Positions 37,535 through 49,655 of a stretch of DNA of 64,000 nt are shown one piece after another. The translations under genes were made by a program, and so were the position numbers. Position 1 is the stretch's first letter, and each line of letters begins with the position of its first letter. Source of the DNA: Rhinopomastus cyanomelas (Eukaryota > Chordata > Aves > Bucerotiformes > Rhinopomastidae). The notes below the pieces were generated by a model that had not been told where the DNA came from, did no database searches, and saw nothing but the letters and a program-made list of their open reading frames with translations. The DNA lies in the NCBI GenBank assembly GCA_013400115.1, contig VXBP01003514.1, positions 255,888 to 319,887 of the forward strand, in the 5' to 3' direction.

Positions 37535-38038
37535 ATATCATTAGAGATGAAAGTTATCTGAAAAGGAGCCTTAGTCTCCTATAAACAAAAGTCCTGCTTG
37601 TGTTAAAATTAGGCAAATAAATGAAATCAATTCAGAGACATTCTGTGTCTTGAAACATTGAAATATTTCTTTGTGTAAGTTTGTGTAGTTGTGGATAGAG
37701 GTTCAGCCACCACCCACTGTTTGGGGCCACCTGCACCCTTTATGTCTGTGTCGGTGGTGTACAAAAGGCCTCCTGCTCTCTTTGCTGCTTCTGTAGGAGT
37801 TGCTTGGGTGGAAGCTGTCCCTCAGGGATGAGGTCTCACATAGCTTTCCCTAACCAAGTCCTCTAGCTGTGTGCACACACCCACCCCACACAGAGTTTAT
37901 GGTCCCTGATGGCCTATAAAGTCAGGGAAATCAATTATCCCATCTTATCCCAAATACATCTGCTGTTGCTCCTCTGTAGCTTCTGTATTGGCAGGAAATG
38001 TATTTACATCACTTGGAAGGTTGACTTGTATTTAAAGT

Positions 38039-38350
38039 CATGGATTCATTAAGGTTGGAAGAGACCTTCCAGATCATCCAATCATCAACCCAACCCCACC
38101 CTGCCCACTAAACCTCGTTCCCCAGGATCTCATCTACACATTTGTTGAACCCCACCAGGGATAGTGACTCCATCACCACCCTGGGCAGCCTGTTCCAACC
38201 CCTGAGCACTCTGTCAGGTAAGAAGCTTTTCTTAGAGTCCAACCTCAATCTCCTCTGCCACAACTTGAGGCCATTTCCTCTTGTTCTGTTGCTGGTGACT
38301 TGGGAGAAGAGATTGACCCCCAGTTCTCTACACCCTCCTTTCAGGTGGTT
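38039..38350 (-). mobile_element. Older CR1 fragment
   Basis: Antisense: TCATTAAGGTTGGAAGAGAC, CACCACCCTGGGCAGCCTG, CATTTCCTCTTGTTCTGTTG. Diverged subfamily. Confidence 0.87.
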
Positions 38351-38810
38351 TGTTATTGAGGTTTCTGTCATGAGAAGGAGGTGAACAGGGCCACCCATGT
38401 GTGTTCACTTGGGCTGGCTGTAGGCAATGCCCTGGTGCCACTGAGCCAGATGAGTTCCTGCCCCTCTCTAAGTCAGCGCCCAAGGTGTTTTGTTCAACCA
38501 CTGCAACTGCTTCAAACACTTTGACTGTTGTCCCTCTCTGAAACAAACCCCTTGTGCAATAGCTGACCCAGCCTCATGGCCCCTGTCCACCATCACCACT
38601 GCTGCTCTATCACACCCCTTCCCAGAATATCACCAACACGCGGCCAGTCAGAACACAAATGGTCCCAGGCATCCAAAGGTTGGCAGAGCAGACGGTTCAA
38701 GGACGTTACTGGTGATCTATGTCCATTAGATTGACAATCAGAGTTGCACCACATGCATTTATCTTTATTTAGTTGCCCTCTGCTGCTCTGAGTGAACCTG
38801 CTTCACCAGG

Positions 38811-38866
38811 AGGCTCACACTGGGTGATCTCCAGAGGTCACTTCCACCCCCAGCAGTCCATGATTC
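38811..38866 (+). mobile_element. Possible short CR1 3' terminus
   Basis: Sense-like: ACTGGGTGATCTCCAGAGGT, then CACTTCCACCCCCAGCAG and CCATGATTCC. Old and short. Confidence 0.6.
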
Positions 38867-39368
38867 CCTTAAACACCAGTACTGACATCCTTAGTGTGGT
38901 CAGCAGAAGTCCCTTTCTCTCTCTTAATAAGCAATACATTCCTTGCAGGTTTAGAAAACATCACCTCAAGGGAATTTCTTAGGAACTTGAATATTTTGTT
39001 CAAAAATAAATACAGAGGCCGTCCCCAAGACTGGAAACGTAGCCGGCAAAGATGCATCATGTGTTGTATAAACTGGTGGAACGAAGCGACCGGCCCAGCT
39101 ATGAAGTTTGCAAACAGCAGTTTACAATATATTTCGTAGAAGTTTATGGAATAGCAGATACCCAAAGCACTGCCCAAAGAAATTACTTGTCTAAATATTT
39201 TGGTAAAAGGAGAATTATTATTTTTCATGCAGAGAATTGTTTTCTAGCCGTTTCAATGCTCGAAGATAAGCGATATATTAAGGTTTAATTCCTCTCTATT
39301 GCATGGTTCAGGGTTCTTTTCACTGAACCGGTGAACATTTACCAGATAAATGAACAGAATGTTTTCCT

Positions 39369-39718
39369 TTTTCAAAAAAGGGGACTGAGGGGTCATTAAT
39401 GTGAAGGGTGGGTGTCAGGAGGATGGAGCCAGGCTCTGCTCAGGGGCATCTAGTGACAGAACAAGGGGCAACGGGTGTGAGCTGGAACAGAGGAGGTTCC
39501 ACATCAATATCAGAAGGAACTTCTTCCCACTGAGGGTGACAGAGCCCTGGAAGGGGCTGCCCAGAAGAGTTGTGGAGTCTCCTTCTCTGGAGACATTTAA
39601 AACCCTCCTGGCCATGTTCCTGCTTGATTGGACCTAGGTGATCCTGCTGTGGCAGGGCGACTGGACTAGATGATCTTTCAATGTCCCTTCCAATCCCTAA
39701 CGTTCCGTGCTTCTGTGA
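39369..39718 (+). mobile_element. CR1 LINE 3' fragment
   Basis: Sense: GGGACTGAGGGGTCATTAAT, GTGAAGGGTGGGTGTCAGG, ending AACGTTCCGTGCTTCTGTGA. An internal deletion removes the usual TGATAAATAT. Confidence 0.95.
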
Positions 39719-40397
39719 AAAAAAGAAAGACATCAAGTGAAGTATTATTCTGCTAACCCAACCAGAAAAACCCAGTCGCACTTTTTCTTAAGCTTATAAA
39801 CAGAATCATGCTTTGGAGGAAAATTAATTCCTCTCCTAAATTCTAGGATGAAACCTTGGCCCTCTATAAATAACGAGGTTACAGCATCTGCAGCGTCTTT
39901 CTCAGGAAATATGAAAACAAATAATGTTTTCTCTCTTTTTATCTGCACTGATGTCAAATGGTTGCTCTTGGCAGGAGCTGCCGTTTCCTTTCCTACCCAG
40001 AGCATCTTCAGGCACTGCCAAACACATGGCTGTGATGCAGTTTGGGCTGCTTCATGGGTCTTTTTGGCTAAAGTCTCTGAGCTTAGAAATAAGTACAAAT
40101 GAACAACAAACGGCCCCAAACCCTTTTTTTGGGGTAGAACCTTACACTGAGTGATGCAGGAGCAACAGGTACCATTCCCTTGCTGAACCATAATGGGACA
40201 ACTTCACTTTGGGAACTAACTGGGTGTTTGGCTACTGCTTGAAACTACAGAATTCCTCTCTTGTGGTTTGGTGGGTTGTATGGTTTTGGTGCTCAGAGTT
40301 GTTTCCCCAAAGCAGGAGGATTTCTGCTTAAGACTAAATATTGAGAGTGTGCTAGAGGAGGGCTAATGCCCACCTGGTGATCTTGTAGCTGTCAGTC

Positions 40398-40819
40398 TCC
40401 TCTGGGGAGATTTCCTTATGAGGAGAGGCTGAGGGAGCTGGGGCTCTTGAGCTTGGAAAAAAGGAAATTGAGAGGTGACCCCATGAATGTTGATCAATAT
40501 GTGAAGGGTGGGTGTCAGGAGGATGGAGCCAGGCTCTGCTCAATGTCATCCAGTGATAGGACAAGGGCCAGTGGGTGTGAGCTAGAACATGGGAGGTTCC
40601 ACATCAACAAGAGAAGGAGCTTCTTGTCTTCCCAGTGAGGATGCCAGAGCACTGGAGGGGGCTGCCCAGGAGGTTGTGGAGTCTCCTTCTCTGGAGCTGT
40701 TTAAAACCCACCTGGATATGTTCCTGTGCAACTGGATCTAGGGGATCCTACTGTGGCAGGGGATTGGAGTGGATGATCTTTTGAAGTCCCTTCCAATCCC
40801 TAATGTTCTGTGGCTCTGA
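40398..40819 (+). mobile_element. CR1 LINE, about 420 bp to 3' end
   Basis: Sense: TATGAGGAGAGGCTGAGGGA, GGTGACCCCATGAATGTTG, ending TAATGTTCTGTGGCTCTGA. It has a short insertion after GAGCTTCTTG. Confidence 0.95.
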
Positions 40820-42509
40820 TTTCTCAAAGAGTAATGAACAAGAAGATGCAAAGGGCTCTCCCTTTTGCTCTCTATCTCATGCTTTTTGAGATGAAATCCT
40901 GGACTGTGGGTGCCCTTTACTATTTCTAGTTTCTTTAGTGTCTACACAATCATCTTAATGGTTGCAAAAACTGTCCTCCTATTTTGGAGGTCGTCTCTAA
41001 GATGTCCTTGTTTACATACAGATTGAACACAGTGATGCTTCAAAATATGTCTGTCTTAGGTTCTCATGATACTGATTCATTACTTGGGGGGTTGATTGGG
41101 GTGCAGAGGGGACGCTAAGTGCCTGTATGCTGGCTCTGGACACACAGCTGCTTTCATGCAAGGCTGTATCTTCAGTGTGAATTCTGAACTCCTCTTGGAA
41201 AAGCACAGAATGAATAACAACAAATTAGGAATGAAACCTGGCAATCTGGACAGAGATTGTAATCCAGTTGCCTCCGAGTCCCAGCAGCGCTCCCAGCCCT
41301 CCACACTTGGCTTCTTTCCATTTTATAGGTGCCAGGAGTTTCGTCTCTTTTGGTCTTTGGTGGTAAATGTGGATTGAACAGCGTGGGCTTGAGATAATCC
41401 AGGCTTTTAGTAAGTCTGTTCCCTATTGCAGAATGTACAGGGCAGCAGTTTATTCTTAGCCTGGGTCTTGACTGCTTCTTTGATATGAAGATTCAACTAG
41501 ATAGTGAAGATTCATTGAGGAAGGCACCTGGTGAGCTTGGGCTTGGTGCTGCTGTCAACAGCTTCCCTGCTGATACCCAAATGACAAAGAATGTCCATCA
41601 ATGCTCAAACATTTCAAGTGTCTTCCATCTGGCAGTCTTGAAATGCTTTACCACAGCAGTGACCCAATCCTCTCTCTTCCCAGCACTGAGAGGGAGCTGC
41701 CTTTGCTGACAGATTTGTTTGCTGCTCCAAGAATTCTGTCACCCAAAATGGGACCACCAGGAATCCTAAGCAGGAGTATCTTGCTTTCCTGTAGTATGTT
41801 TCTGCATCCCCTGGCACAAGGCAAACGAGCTGACTGGCACGTGGCACCTTCCCACAACATCTCTGTGGCAGACAGATCTCTGCTCTTCCTTCAGAACAAG
41901 GAGACTGCTTTGCAAGGTCCCTCTCTGGTCTCCTTTCTGCCTCTGCTATGCCTCAACTTAGTTCATTTAGAGCGGGCAACATAGAGACGGGTGTTCTCAG
42001 AGAGACAAGAGTTAACAGATCTTCTTCCCTTCATCAATTTGTATTCAGCTGCTCAGCAAGAGATAGAGCCAGTGAAGCTTGGCAGTTCGTTGTCTGTGTT
42101 GTTCCACATCCAAGTTAAAACTGCAAGGGCATGAAGAAAACTTGCTGGCACCAAACTTTTGCTCGGTGCAGGATTTGGGGTCTGTTTCCTCAAACAGCAC
42201 AGCTAGAGGCCACACTGGGCCCGTGGATGGCTATCACCTCCCCACCATCTTGCTGCCAAATCAGCCCCACCTGCTTTGGCACACCCTGAGAACACAGAGG
42301 TGGTGGAGCTCTGCCACACAACACCCAACCCCACCCATTTGCTCTTCCAGCACAAATGTACAAGAGCTGTGGTTGCTGAACACGGTGACTGCAGTCAAAA
42401 ACATCTTTATCAAGTTAGCAAAACCTTCTAAGCCATCTCTGCTCAAGTTCACGCAGTCTGAACGCCTTCGTCATTCTGACACACGGAAATGGGCACAAGT
42501 GTTTCAAGA

Positions 42510-42603
42510 TGGATGTGGTTTAGGGGTGACCAGGCAGCCACGGGTCAAAGATTAGACTTGGTGATCTTAAAGGTCTCTTCCAATCAAAGATGTTCTGTGA
42601 TTA
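42510..42603 (+). mobile_element. CR1 3' terminus, partly rearranged
   Basis: Sense: GTGGTTTAGGGGTGACC, then GACTTGGTGATCTTAAAGG, TCTCTTCCAATCAAAGATG, TTCTGTGATT. Confidence 0.75.
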
Positions 42604-43059
42604 GGACTTTCTATGCGAAACCTCTTGGATCAAGAAGAGCTTCCGAGTCAATATACTCTGTAGTCTCAGCCTTAGTTTGCAACTGACAGTGTCAATTTTA
42701 CTGTTAAATCTTTGGATCCTCATTTTCACATGGTTGGAGGAGCTGTTTGTAGCAGCCTGGTAAAGGAAAATATGCTGAATGTTTTAAATGTGTTTAGAAC
42801 CTGTGAGAGTTTAGGTACACATTGACCCAATGAACACCAAGTGTCTCCCCAAAATGTCATTTTGAGTAAGTATTTCCCTTTCATCCTGCTGCACTGATGA
42901 AAGCTGCCTTCCCTTGGAACATACAAACAAAACCAGTGAACATCATAACCCCTCAAAACTGAACTGACTGGATTCGTACAGCCAGACGTGGTGGATCTTC
43001 CATGTCTAGTCCATCTTCTGCTTCTCACCACATGTGTAACTTGGGATGTGCTATTGCAG

Positions 43060-43306
43060 ACCCATGGAATGGCCAAGGTTAGAAAGGACCTTAAAGATCA
43101 TGTAGTTCCAACTGCCCTGCAGAGGTGGGGACACCTTCACTAGAGCAGGTTACTCGGGGCCCCAGCCAACCTGGCCTTCACCACTGCCAGGGATGGGAGA
43201 GCCTTCCTTGGGCAGCCTGTTCCAGCATCTCCCCACCCTCACTGGGAAAAATTTGCTCCTCATGTCCAACCTAAACCTCCCATCTTCAAGTGAATTCATG
43301 GAAGTC
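43060..43306 (-). mobile_element. Older CR1 fragment
   Basis: Antisense: CCATGGAATGGCCAAGGTTA, CAACCTGGCCTTCACCACTG, GGGCAGCCTGTTCCAGCATC. Confidence 0.87.
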
Positions 43307-43337
43307 ACCAGTATGGGGTTTGGAAGGCAAAGCATCA

Positions 43338-43410
43338 CAAAATCTTTGGTTGGATGAGGCCTTTGAGATCATAAAATCCAACCTTTGACCCAGCACAGCA
43401 CTAAGTTGCG
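43338..43410 (-). mobile_element. Possible second CR1 3' piece
   Basis: Antisense-like: CATCACAAAATCTTTGGTTGG, GAGATCATAAAATCCAACC. Short and diverged. Confidence 0.6.
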
Positions 43411-43550
43411 TAAGAAAGAGGATTGAAACCTCTTCACTGCACTTGAGCAAATCACAGTAGTTTTGTTCTTATTTCATATAAAAAGGAAAAACTATTTGGC
43501 AAGAATTCCTGTGTGCGTGGAGAAAATCAGAAGTGTTTCTCCAGTGTCTA

Positions 43551-43661
43551 GTGGAAGAAGAATTCTTCATTTAAGTATCTTAGAAATACTGAAAGTAGGA
43601 CTTGTGGAAGAAGAGTTCTTCATTTAAGCATCTTAGAAATACTCCTGAAAATAGGACTTGC
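43551..43661. repeat. 53-57 bp tandem duplication
   Basis: Two copies of GTGGAAGAAGAATTCTTCAT ... TAGGACTTG start at 43551 and 43604. The second copy has a four-base insertion before GAAAATAGG. Confidence 0.92.
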
Positions 43662-43758
43662 TTAATAGACTGTTGAATAGTTGCTTGTACTGAGGGGGGG
43701 CAGGAAACTGTGCAGTTGGTCTTGGTGTTGGGACTGGGGAGGACACGTGTGTTCTTAC

Positions 43759-43800
43759 AGAATCATAGAACCATTAGGGATTGGAAGGGACCTTGATGTG
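43759..43800 (-). mobile_element. Short CR1 3' terminus
   Basis: Antisense: CAGAATCATAGAACCATTAG, GGATTGGAAGGGACCTTG. Only about 40 bp remain. Confidence 0.85.
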
Positions 43801-46800
43801 GGATCTTTCCAGGGTCTAAATGAACTGTGAGTTCTTGTTATGGTGGAAATCCTATCTCAACAGCACGCAAAGCAGCAGCAAAATCAAAACTCTTCTGATC
43901 ACAATGTTCTTTTTACTCTCGTGATGGTGTTTAGGTGAGTTTGCCCTTTGTTTTCACGTTTCCCATTTCCCAAGGCTTGTTTTGGATTCAGTGTTCTCAA
44001 GCCTAGGGCTCCGTGCTGCAAACAGGGTAAATTAATCTTTAAAAACAAAAATAGAAGGGCAGAAATAGCAATGATGTCATAGCTGCATGTCCTTCTAACC
44101 TTCTTTCAAACACATTGCTGACAATAATAGATCAATAACTTCAACTTAAAGCTTCCAGGAAAGCCACAGCCCCGCTCTAGAGACCTGTCCTTGGTAAGTC
44201 AGTGTTAAAAAGTACAGCTAAGCAAGCTGATGGCTCAAATAATCCTGCCAGGAGCTGAATTTCCTCCACTTATGTGACAGGAGTTGGTTTGCAGACTCCC
44301 AAATCCTCAGCACAAAGTGTCTGAAGGGGCTCTGAATCCAGCCTAACGTGAAGCGCCAACAACGTTGTCAGCATCCAGATATTAAGGTTGTCCTGCTGTA
44401 GAAGTATTTCTATTCTGTGAGCGAAACCACCCCTGAAATCCAAGTTTTATTTCACCATTCAATCTTCACTCTAATGGATTGGATCGTAGCCTCCTGTTTG
44501 CTTCATCAAGGTAAAATCCTGCCCAGACCCAGGCCACAGCCAAGCTCTCCAATCGATGTGGAAGGGATGGAGATGGGCGAGTTCCAGGCTGTCCTGCTTT
44601 GCATGGTGCTGCAGGAGATGAAAGGGACAGGGAGTCATCTCTCTGCAGGAGGGTGGACAGGTGGTGTCAACAACCCTAAAAGCCTGGGGGTAGGTCTGTT
44701 GCCTTTTACAGCAGCCCTTTGCCTGGCAGAGCAGTCAGCGGTGTTAGTGCAGCCTCCTGCATCTCCAGAGGTAGTGCAGCTAGAGGCAACATCTGGCTGC
44801 TTCACAGCTGGAGAGGCCAGGGAGGGTTGAAACAAAGTGGTCACAGATGTGGATCTAATCAGCGCTTAACTCGGGGACTTTGAAGAGAACAAAAGTTCAG
44901 GACACATACGAGTGCTCCTTGGAGAGCCCTGCAGTTCCTGGCCGGGCTGTTGGTCTCGGGCCAGCGCCTCATAAACAGGTGTCAGCAGCCCAAAAAAGAA
45001 CCTCCCTCGCTGCCAGCGGTGGGTATCCTCACTGGCATTCCCGTGGCAGAGCTCCTCGGGTCAGGAGGAGTGACCCGGGGGTGACGGATGGGACAGGCTA
45101 TGCGGTGGCACACCGAGGATTCCTTGACATTTGCCCTGCCTTGCTTCTCCTGAGGTCAAAGCTAAGGGGATTTTGGGGTCCGAATCTGACAAATGTTTAA
45201 TATATCGGGAGAGGGGAGAAGAGAAAGTGGAGGAAGCCACAGGTGCTTTGTTTGTGGGGACTTCGTCGTGCTGCTTAGCCCAGGGCTTACCCTGAGCTCT
45301 GCTTTTGAAAGGTAGGAGCGTGCCGAAGGAGCATCCTGCTGCTAGGGGGCAATACGTGGTAAAGCAAAACCACACCGAGGTGTCTGCTCTGAGTAGCTAT
45401 TGGAGCTGCTCTAGAAAGAACCCAAATCCAAAATATACCCAATATCTTCTGCAGAAATAAAGGAATCTCTATAACCTCATTTTAGATCAGATATAGAACC
45501 TGTCTTTGGATCGAATCTGCAACCTGTATTTATGTGTGTTTGGGGTTTTTGCACATCCTTTTTCTGTCTGTCTGGTTCCCTTAAAGGATTCCCTTGGGGA
45601 AATCACCCTGCTGCTCTTGCCTTTTCAGTTCTGAGTTCTAGCCCAGTTCGTACAAGACAACAGGGTACGATGTGGACATTCAAAAGCCTTAAGTCTTGTA
45701 AGTCCCTTGCCTCTTCCTGCTTGAGACCAACCAGGCAGCTGAGTTAGATATCCTGAGGATTTTTTTGTTTGAGCCACTTTCTTAAACACTCCCTAAAAAA
45801 GAAAACAAGGGGAGATAAGAGGAGGCATCTTCAGCCAAGTTACTAGTTGCAGGTTGAGCAGTGAAGTAGCTGTTCCCTTGTTTATATACCCTCACGCTGA
45901 CTTGATGCTGCTGCTTTTAGAACCAGCACAGGATGTTCCTAAACAGGGCACTGGGTGCATGCAGGTTTGCATTGCTCGTAACCAAGTCACACGTGTTTAT
46001 GGATGTGATGTGAATGACCCAGCTGATCAGGGTCTGAGGCTAATAATGGAGAAAGCAGACCCGTTTCTAGAGCAGGCTTTCCATCCTGGTTCACCTGGTC
46101 ACCAGTGAAGAAACTCTGTCTAAGCAGGTGAAGGTTCCAGCACAGTGCCCCAGGCTTCTGTGGTCAAAAATTTACTGCTAATTAACTACTGTACCTTTTA
46201 GTACGGAGAGTTTTACAGAGGCAATTCTAGTTTGAGCAAAGTTGTTTGCAAGTTGGAGGGATTTCTGCGAACTTAATCCTGTTCCTCATGCGAAACTCAT
46301 TGGAGATTCAGAATCCGCGGGTGTCTGCACATCATCAGCTGTGAATATGGAGGAGAAAGGGATGGCTGGCAATAAGGCTGCATTAGTCAGTGTTAGAAGG
46401 CAGCAAACCTTGCAAGTGTAGCATTAGTCTCCTCTTTCCTCTCCTAACTAAGAGATTAAAACGTGACTCTCGCTGAATCAGGACATTACTGTGCTTTGTG
46501 CTCTTCATAGTCCATCTACGGTCTGGCCATAAATAATTCAGAACGTGAATTAATTTTGAGATGGAATTATTGTCCTTGTTGAATCTGATTAACGCACAAT
46601 AGAGATTCATGCTTTGAAATCTTTAAAATGTCTTTAAAATAATTCAAAATCATCTTAAAAAAGATGTTTTGTGTTCTAGAACAGAATGCTCTGGATCTGC
46701 CAAACCAGCACGTGAACTAGTTATAAGCCCTGTGTGTCTGCAACTGCCAGCGCAGTTTGACTTAGTACTAAACCAGCTTTAACTACAGGAATCAAAGTTG

Positions 46801-47047
46801 TTGGAACTGGGACCGTAAAGTTCTCACGTTGCACATGTTTTGCAGCAGTTGGAATAAACTAAAGTTGTGTGATTCATCACCTACCTCCTACCCATTTGTT
46901 CCTTCCAATACCACCAGGGTACTGATGTGTAAACAGAGATGTAAATATGTGCTGTGGAGGAACCATTGTTTGGGCTTGCACAATAGTTCTGAATCACCTG
47001 AGCAGGTCTCCTCGCTCTCTACCGCTGACCTATCAAGTGCCACTTAG

Positions 47048-47172
47048 GATCACAGAATGGTTTGAGTTGCAAGGGACCTCAAAGATCATCTAGTCCCAAC
47101 TCCCCTGCTGTGGGTGGGGCCACCTTCCGCTAGAGCAGCTTGTTCAAAGGCCCATTCAACCTGGCCCTGAAG
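47048..47172 (-). mobile_element. Older CR1 3' fragment
   Basis: Antisense: CACAGAATGGTTTGAGTTGC, AAGGGACCTCAAAGATCATC, CATTCAACCTGGCCCTGAA. Confidence 0.88.
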
Positions 47173-48177
47173 TGCTGCTTCAGAGCACAGGGAGCTCATT
47201 TGGATTTGATGAAGGTTGTGATTTTCTGCCCTAAAGATATCCCATTGAAAAGTAATTTCTCTACTAGCCCGTTCCAGTTCACAGGTCCAGCCTGAGTTAC
47301 ACAAAATACTCAGACTCGGTAGAAGATGCTTCTGTTCCCATATCCTCTGCAACCTGTGGCAGGAACTGGGTCTTATTTAGTACCCGTGTGGAAGCAGGAA
47401 AAAGGAGAAAGGACTTCAGCTATTGTTAATTGAAAGTGTTGGCAGGCACTCTTCCAAGGAAAAACACAGGTTGTTATGAAGTTCCACAAGTTGTTGGATT
47501 ATTTTATGAGCAATTTCCTGCTATAGAATAAAAGCTCAATTATGTTGGATTCTGCAGCTGATCCCGTGTGTTCAGGGAGCTTGTGTAGGGAACCGTTACG
47601 GACACGCTAGCCGCAAGCACGACGCATCTGATTATTTGGCTGCATCTTTATATATTACCCTGTTAAAAGCTTCTTTAACCAATGGGTTATGGAAGTGGTT
47701 CACTGAGTTTGAGTACTGAGTTTGAGGATGCTCAAGTGTGGTGACTCCTCTGAGAGATGGATATGAGAATTGTAAAGGATCTGCAGAGCTGTTGGAGTCA
47801 CAAGCTCTGTGCTTGAAACACATTAGGGTAATCACTGCCACACCCTATGTGAAGGTGATGGTGTTTCTGAGGGCTGTAGTTCCCAGGAAAGTGGGCAGCT
47901 CATCCAGAGCCACTCGGGGCAGCAGATTTCCCCATATACAGCAACCAAAATGAAGATCTACAGACCCGTGCTGTTGATGAGTTCCATGGAAGCTCAACTT
48001 TCACACTAATAATGCTCGTCGTACTGTGATAAGCTCAAGACACGTGCCTGCACGAAGGCAGGAACAAGGCTCCATCATTTGTCTTCTCTTCTTTGGGATA
48101 CGTGAGCACAGGTCTTTCAGCCTCTCTTCAGACCTTCTGACCATCTTGGTGGTCTTGACTCGATCAAGTTTGTCAAT

Positions 48178-48298
48178 ATTCTCTCATATTTATGTGGAAC
48201 CTCCTGTGTTCCAGTTTACACTCATTGCCCCTCATCCTATCACTAGATGACACTGAGAAAAGCCTGGCTCCATCCTCCTGACACCCACCCTTCAAATA
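48178..48298 (-). mobile_element. CR1 internal fragment, inverted partner of the next element
   Basis: Antisense: TTATGTGGAACCTCCTGTG, CTCATCCTATCACTAGATG, ACACCCACCCTTCAAATAT. It joins directly to a sense CR1 3' end. Confidence 0.9.
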
Positions 48299-48375
48299 TC
48301 CTGCTGTGGCAGGGTGGTTGGACAAGATGACCTTTAGAGGTCCCTTCCAATCCCTAATGTTCTGTGAATCTACGA
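48299..48375 (+). mobile_element. CR1 LINE 3' terminus joined to inverted CR1
   Basis: Sense: TCCTGCTGTGGCAGGGTGG, TTAGAGGTCCCTTCCAATCC, ending TTCTGTGAATCTACGATTC. Confidence 0.9.
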
Positions 48376-49476
48376 TTCTGCAATTCCCTGTCCCTTTCCC
48401 ATCATCCCTGACATTCAGCCAGATGCAGTTGGGTCATCTGACGAAGCAGAGTAACATGCTCTTAAGCTAAGAGCTAACTAATTAAAATATTACATCTGTC
48501 CTCATCTCCTCATAAACTTAGGGGTGGCTCCAAATAGGAGGGAGTTGTTTGACCTAATGGGCTAATTCTGTGCAATTTCCACTACGACGTGTTCCAGAGG
48601 CAGAGTGTTGGCCCAGATGCAGTCATTAGATCTGCTGGTGGAGAGGGCTCCTCTGCCTATTTGTGTTTGGGCCCTTTGGGGAGAGGTAACTGAGACACTC
48701 AAAGCTAAATTCCAGCTCTCTCTTCACTGTCATTAATTCTTGCTCTATCTTCACGAGTCCTGCTCGTCGGTTGTTCAAGACGAAGGGGTGATGCTGCGGT
48801 CTTTTACTTGGTGTTAAAACGAATCGAGCCTTGGAACACTTTGCCTTGTGTTGCTCATGTAAGTGCACATCAGCAAACACTAGCAGCCACATCTGTTATC
48901 TGGCTGTTGGGTTTCTCTAAACCCTTTAGCTCTTCTCTGTATTTAGTAGGTGGAAACAATATGGGTGTCTGGTAGGTTGGGAGGGAGAAAACTCCAACCT
49001 GCAAGACATCAGAGGGGGCCAGATGGAGCACAAATGAACTTGAGGGGAAACCCACTACTTAGTGTTACAGCAAGAACAAGAAGATACCAACTGAGAAGGG
49101 AAAAGCATGATGCCACCTGTTGTCACCAGCTAATCCTCGAGACTGTTAGTCTTCCCCCCCACTCCTTTTTTTTCCCCCACATTTCTTCCCAAGAAACATC
49201 ATGATTCCATGAGGCCACACAGTAAACACCCTGAGACAGCAGGGTGCCACAAGGAAGGGAGCTGAGCACTGCTTTGGAGGAGGAGACGTAGCCAGGGCTG
49301 AAGAAGGCTGTGGGAAAGCTGAGAAGGGAGGCACGGACAAGGGGTGGGAGCCCTGCACCAGGGCTCATTGGCAGAAGAAGGCAGGGACAGGATACGTTTC
49401 AGCTTTTCGGTGGCTCTGGGGAGGAGCAACCGTTGGGATTAAAGTGTCTTGATGAAATTGTTCCTTTTAATTTCAG

Positions 49477-49655
49477 ACACAGGCAGAGAGTTCCATGGGG
49501 TGGATTTTCTGCCAGAAGACCTCAACGAGACTCCACGGGGGACAGGAATGAGGGTGAACAAGAAATACTCCTGTCTGCCTGCTGAGGAGAAGGGGATCCA
49601 CATTATCAACATCCGAGCTATCGAGGATATAGGATACGACCAGCATGAGAGCACA
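49477..49655 (+). CDS. ANO1: ANO1 coding exon 2 (residues 20-79; contains the conserved MRVN start)
   Basis: The acceptor is a pyrimidine-rich tract ending TTTCAG at 49476 and the donor is GTGAGT at 49656. Frame: two bases completing His20, then 59 codons. The first 23 codons (TGREFHGVDFLPEDLNETPR, then GTG) are an extension. Then comes MRVNKKYSCLPAEEKGIHII, matching the start of canonical ANO1, whose ATG is at 49548-49550 with a good context (G at -3). Human ANO1 also has 36 residues from this Met to the end of the exon. The segment is cytosolic and carries the conserved INIRAIEDIGY stretch. In some transcripts this Met could be the initiator if an alternative non-coding first exon is used. 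Confidence 0.95.

Larger units (their letters stand above)
13517..49476 (+). other. ANO1: ANO1 intron 1 (about 36 kb)
   Basis: The donor is GTAAGT at 13517 and the acceptor TTTCAG ends at 49476. The intron holds about 35 CR1 segments of mixed orientation, listed separately, plus two small tandem duplications and one undetermined base (37534). Long unique blocks without recognisable genes are 13523-17205, 17626-18892, 21582-23393, 26316-27291, 29415-30566, 33482-34915, 35340-36694, 38867-39368, 40820-42509, 43801-47047 and 48376-49476. An alternative ANO1 first exon or enhancers could lie here, but nothing in the sequence proves one. Confidence 0.85.

Noticed and set aside
39001..39290. Overlapping open frames near 39000-39290
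   Set aside because: Two frames are open, but neither resembles a known family; a conserved non-coding element is possible but cannot be judged from one sequence.
42079..42555. 158-codon open frame in intron 1
   Set aside because: No family resemblance, and the 3' part overlaps a CR1 remnant. Chance frame.
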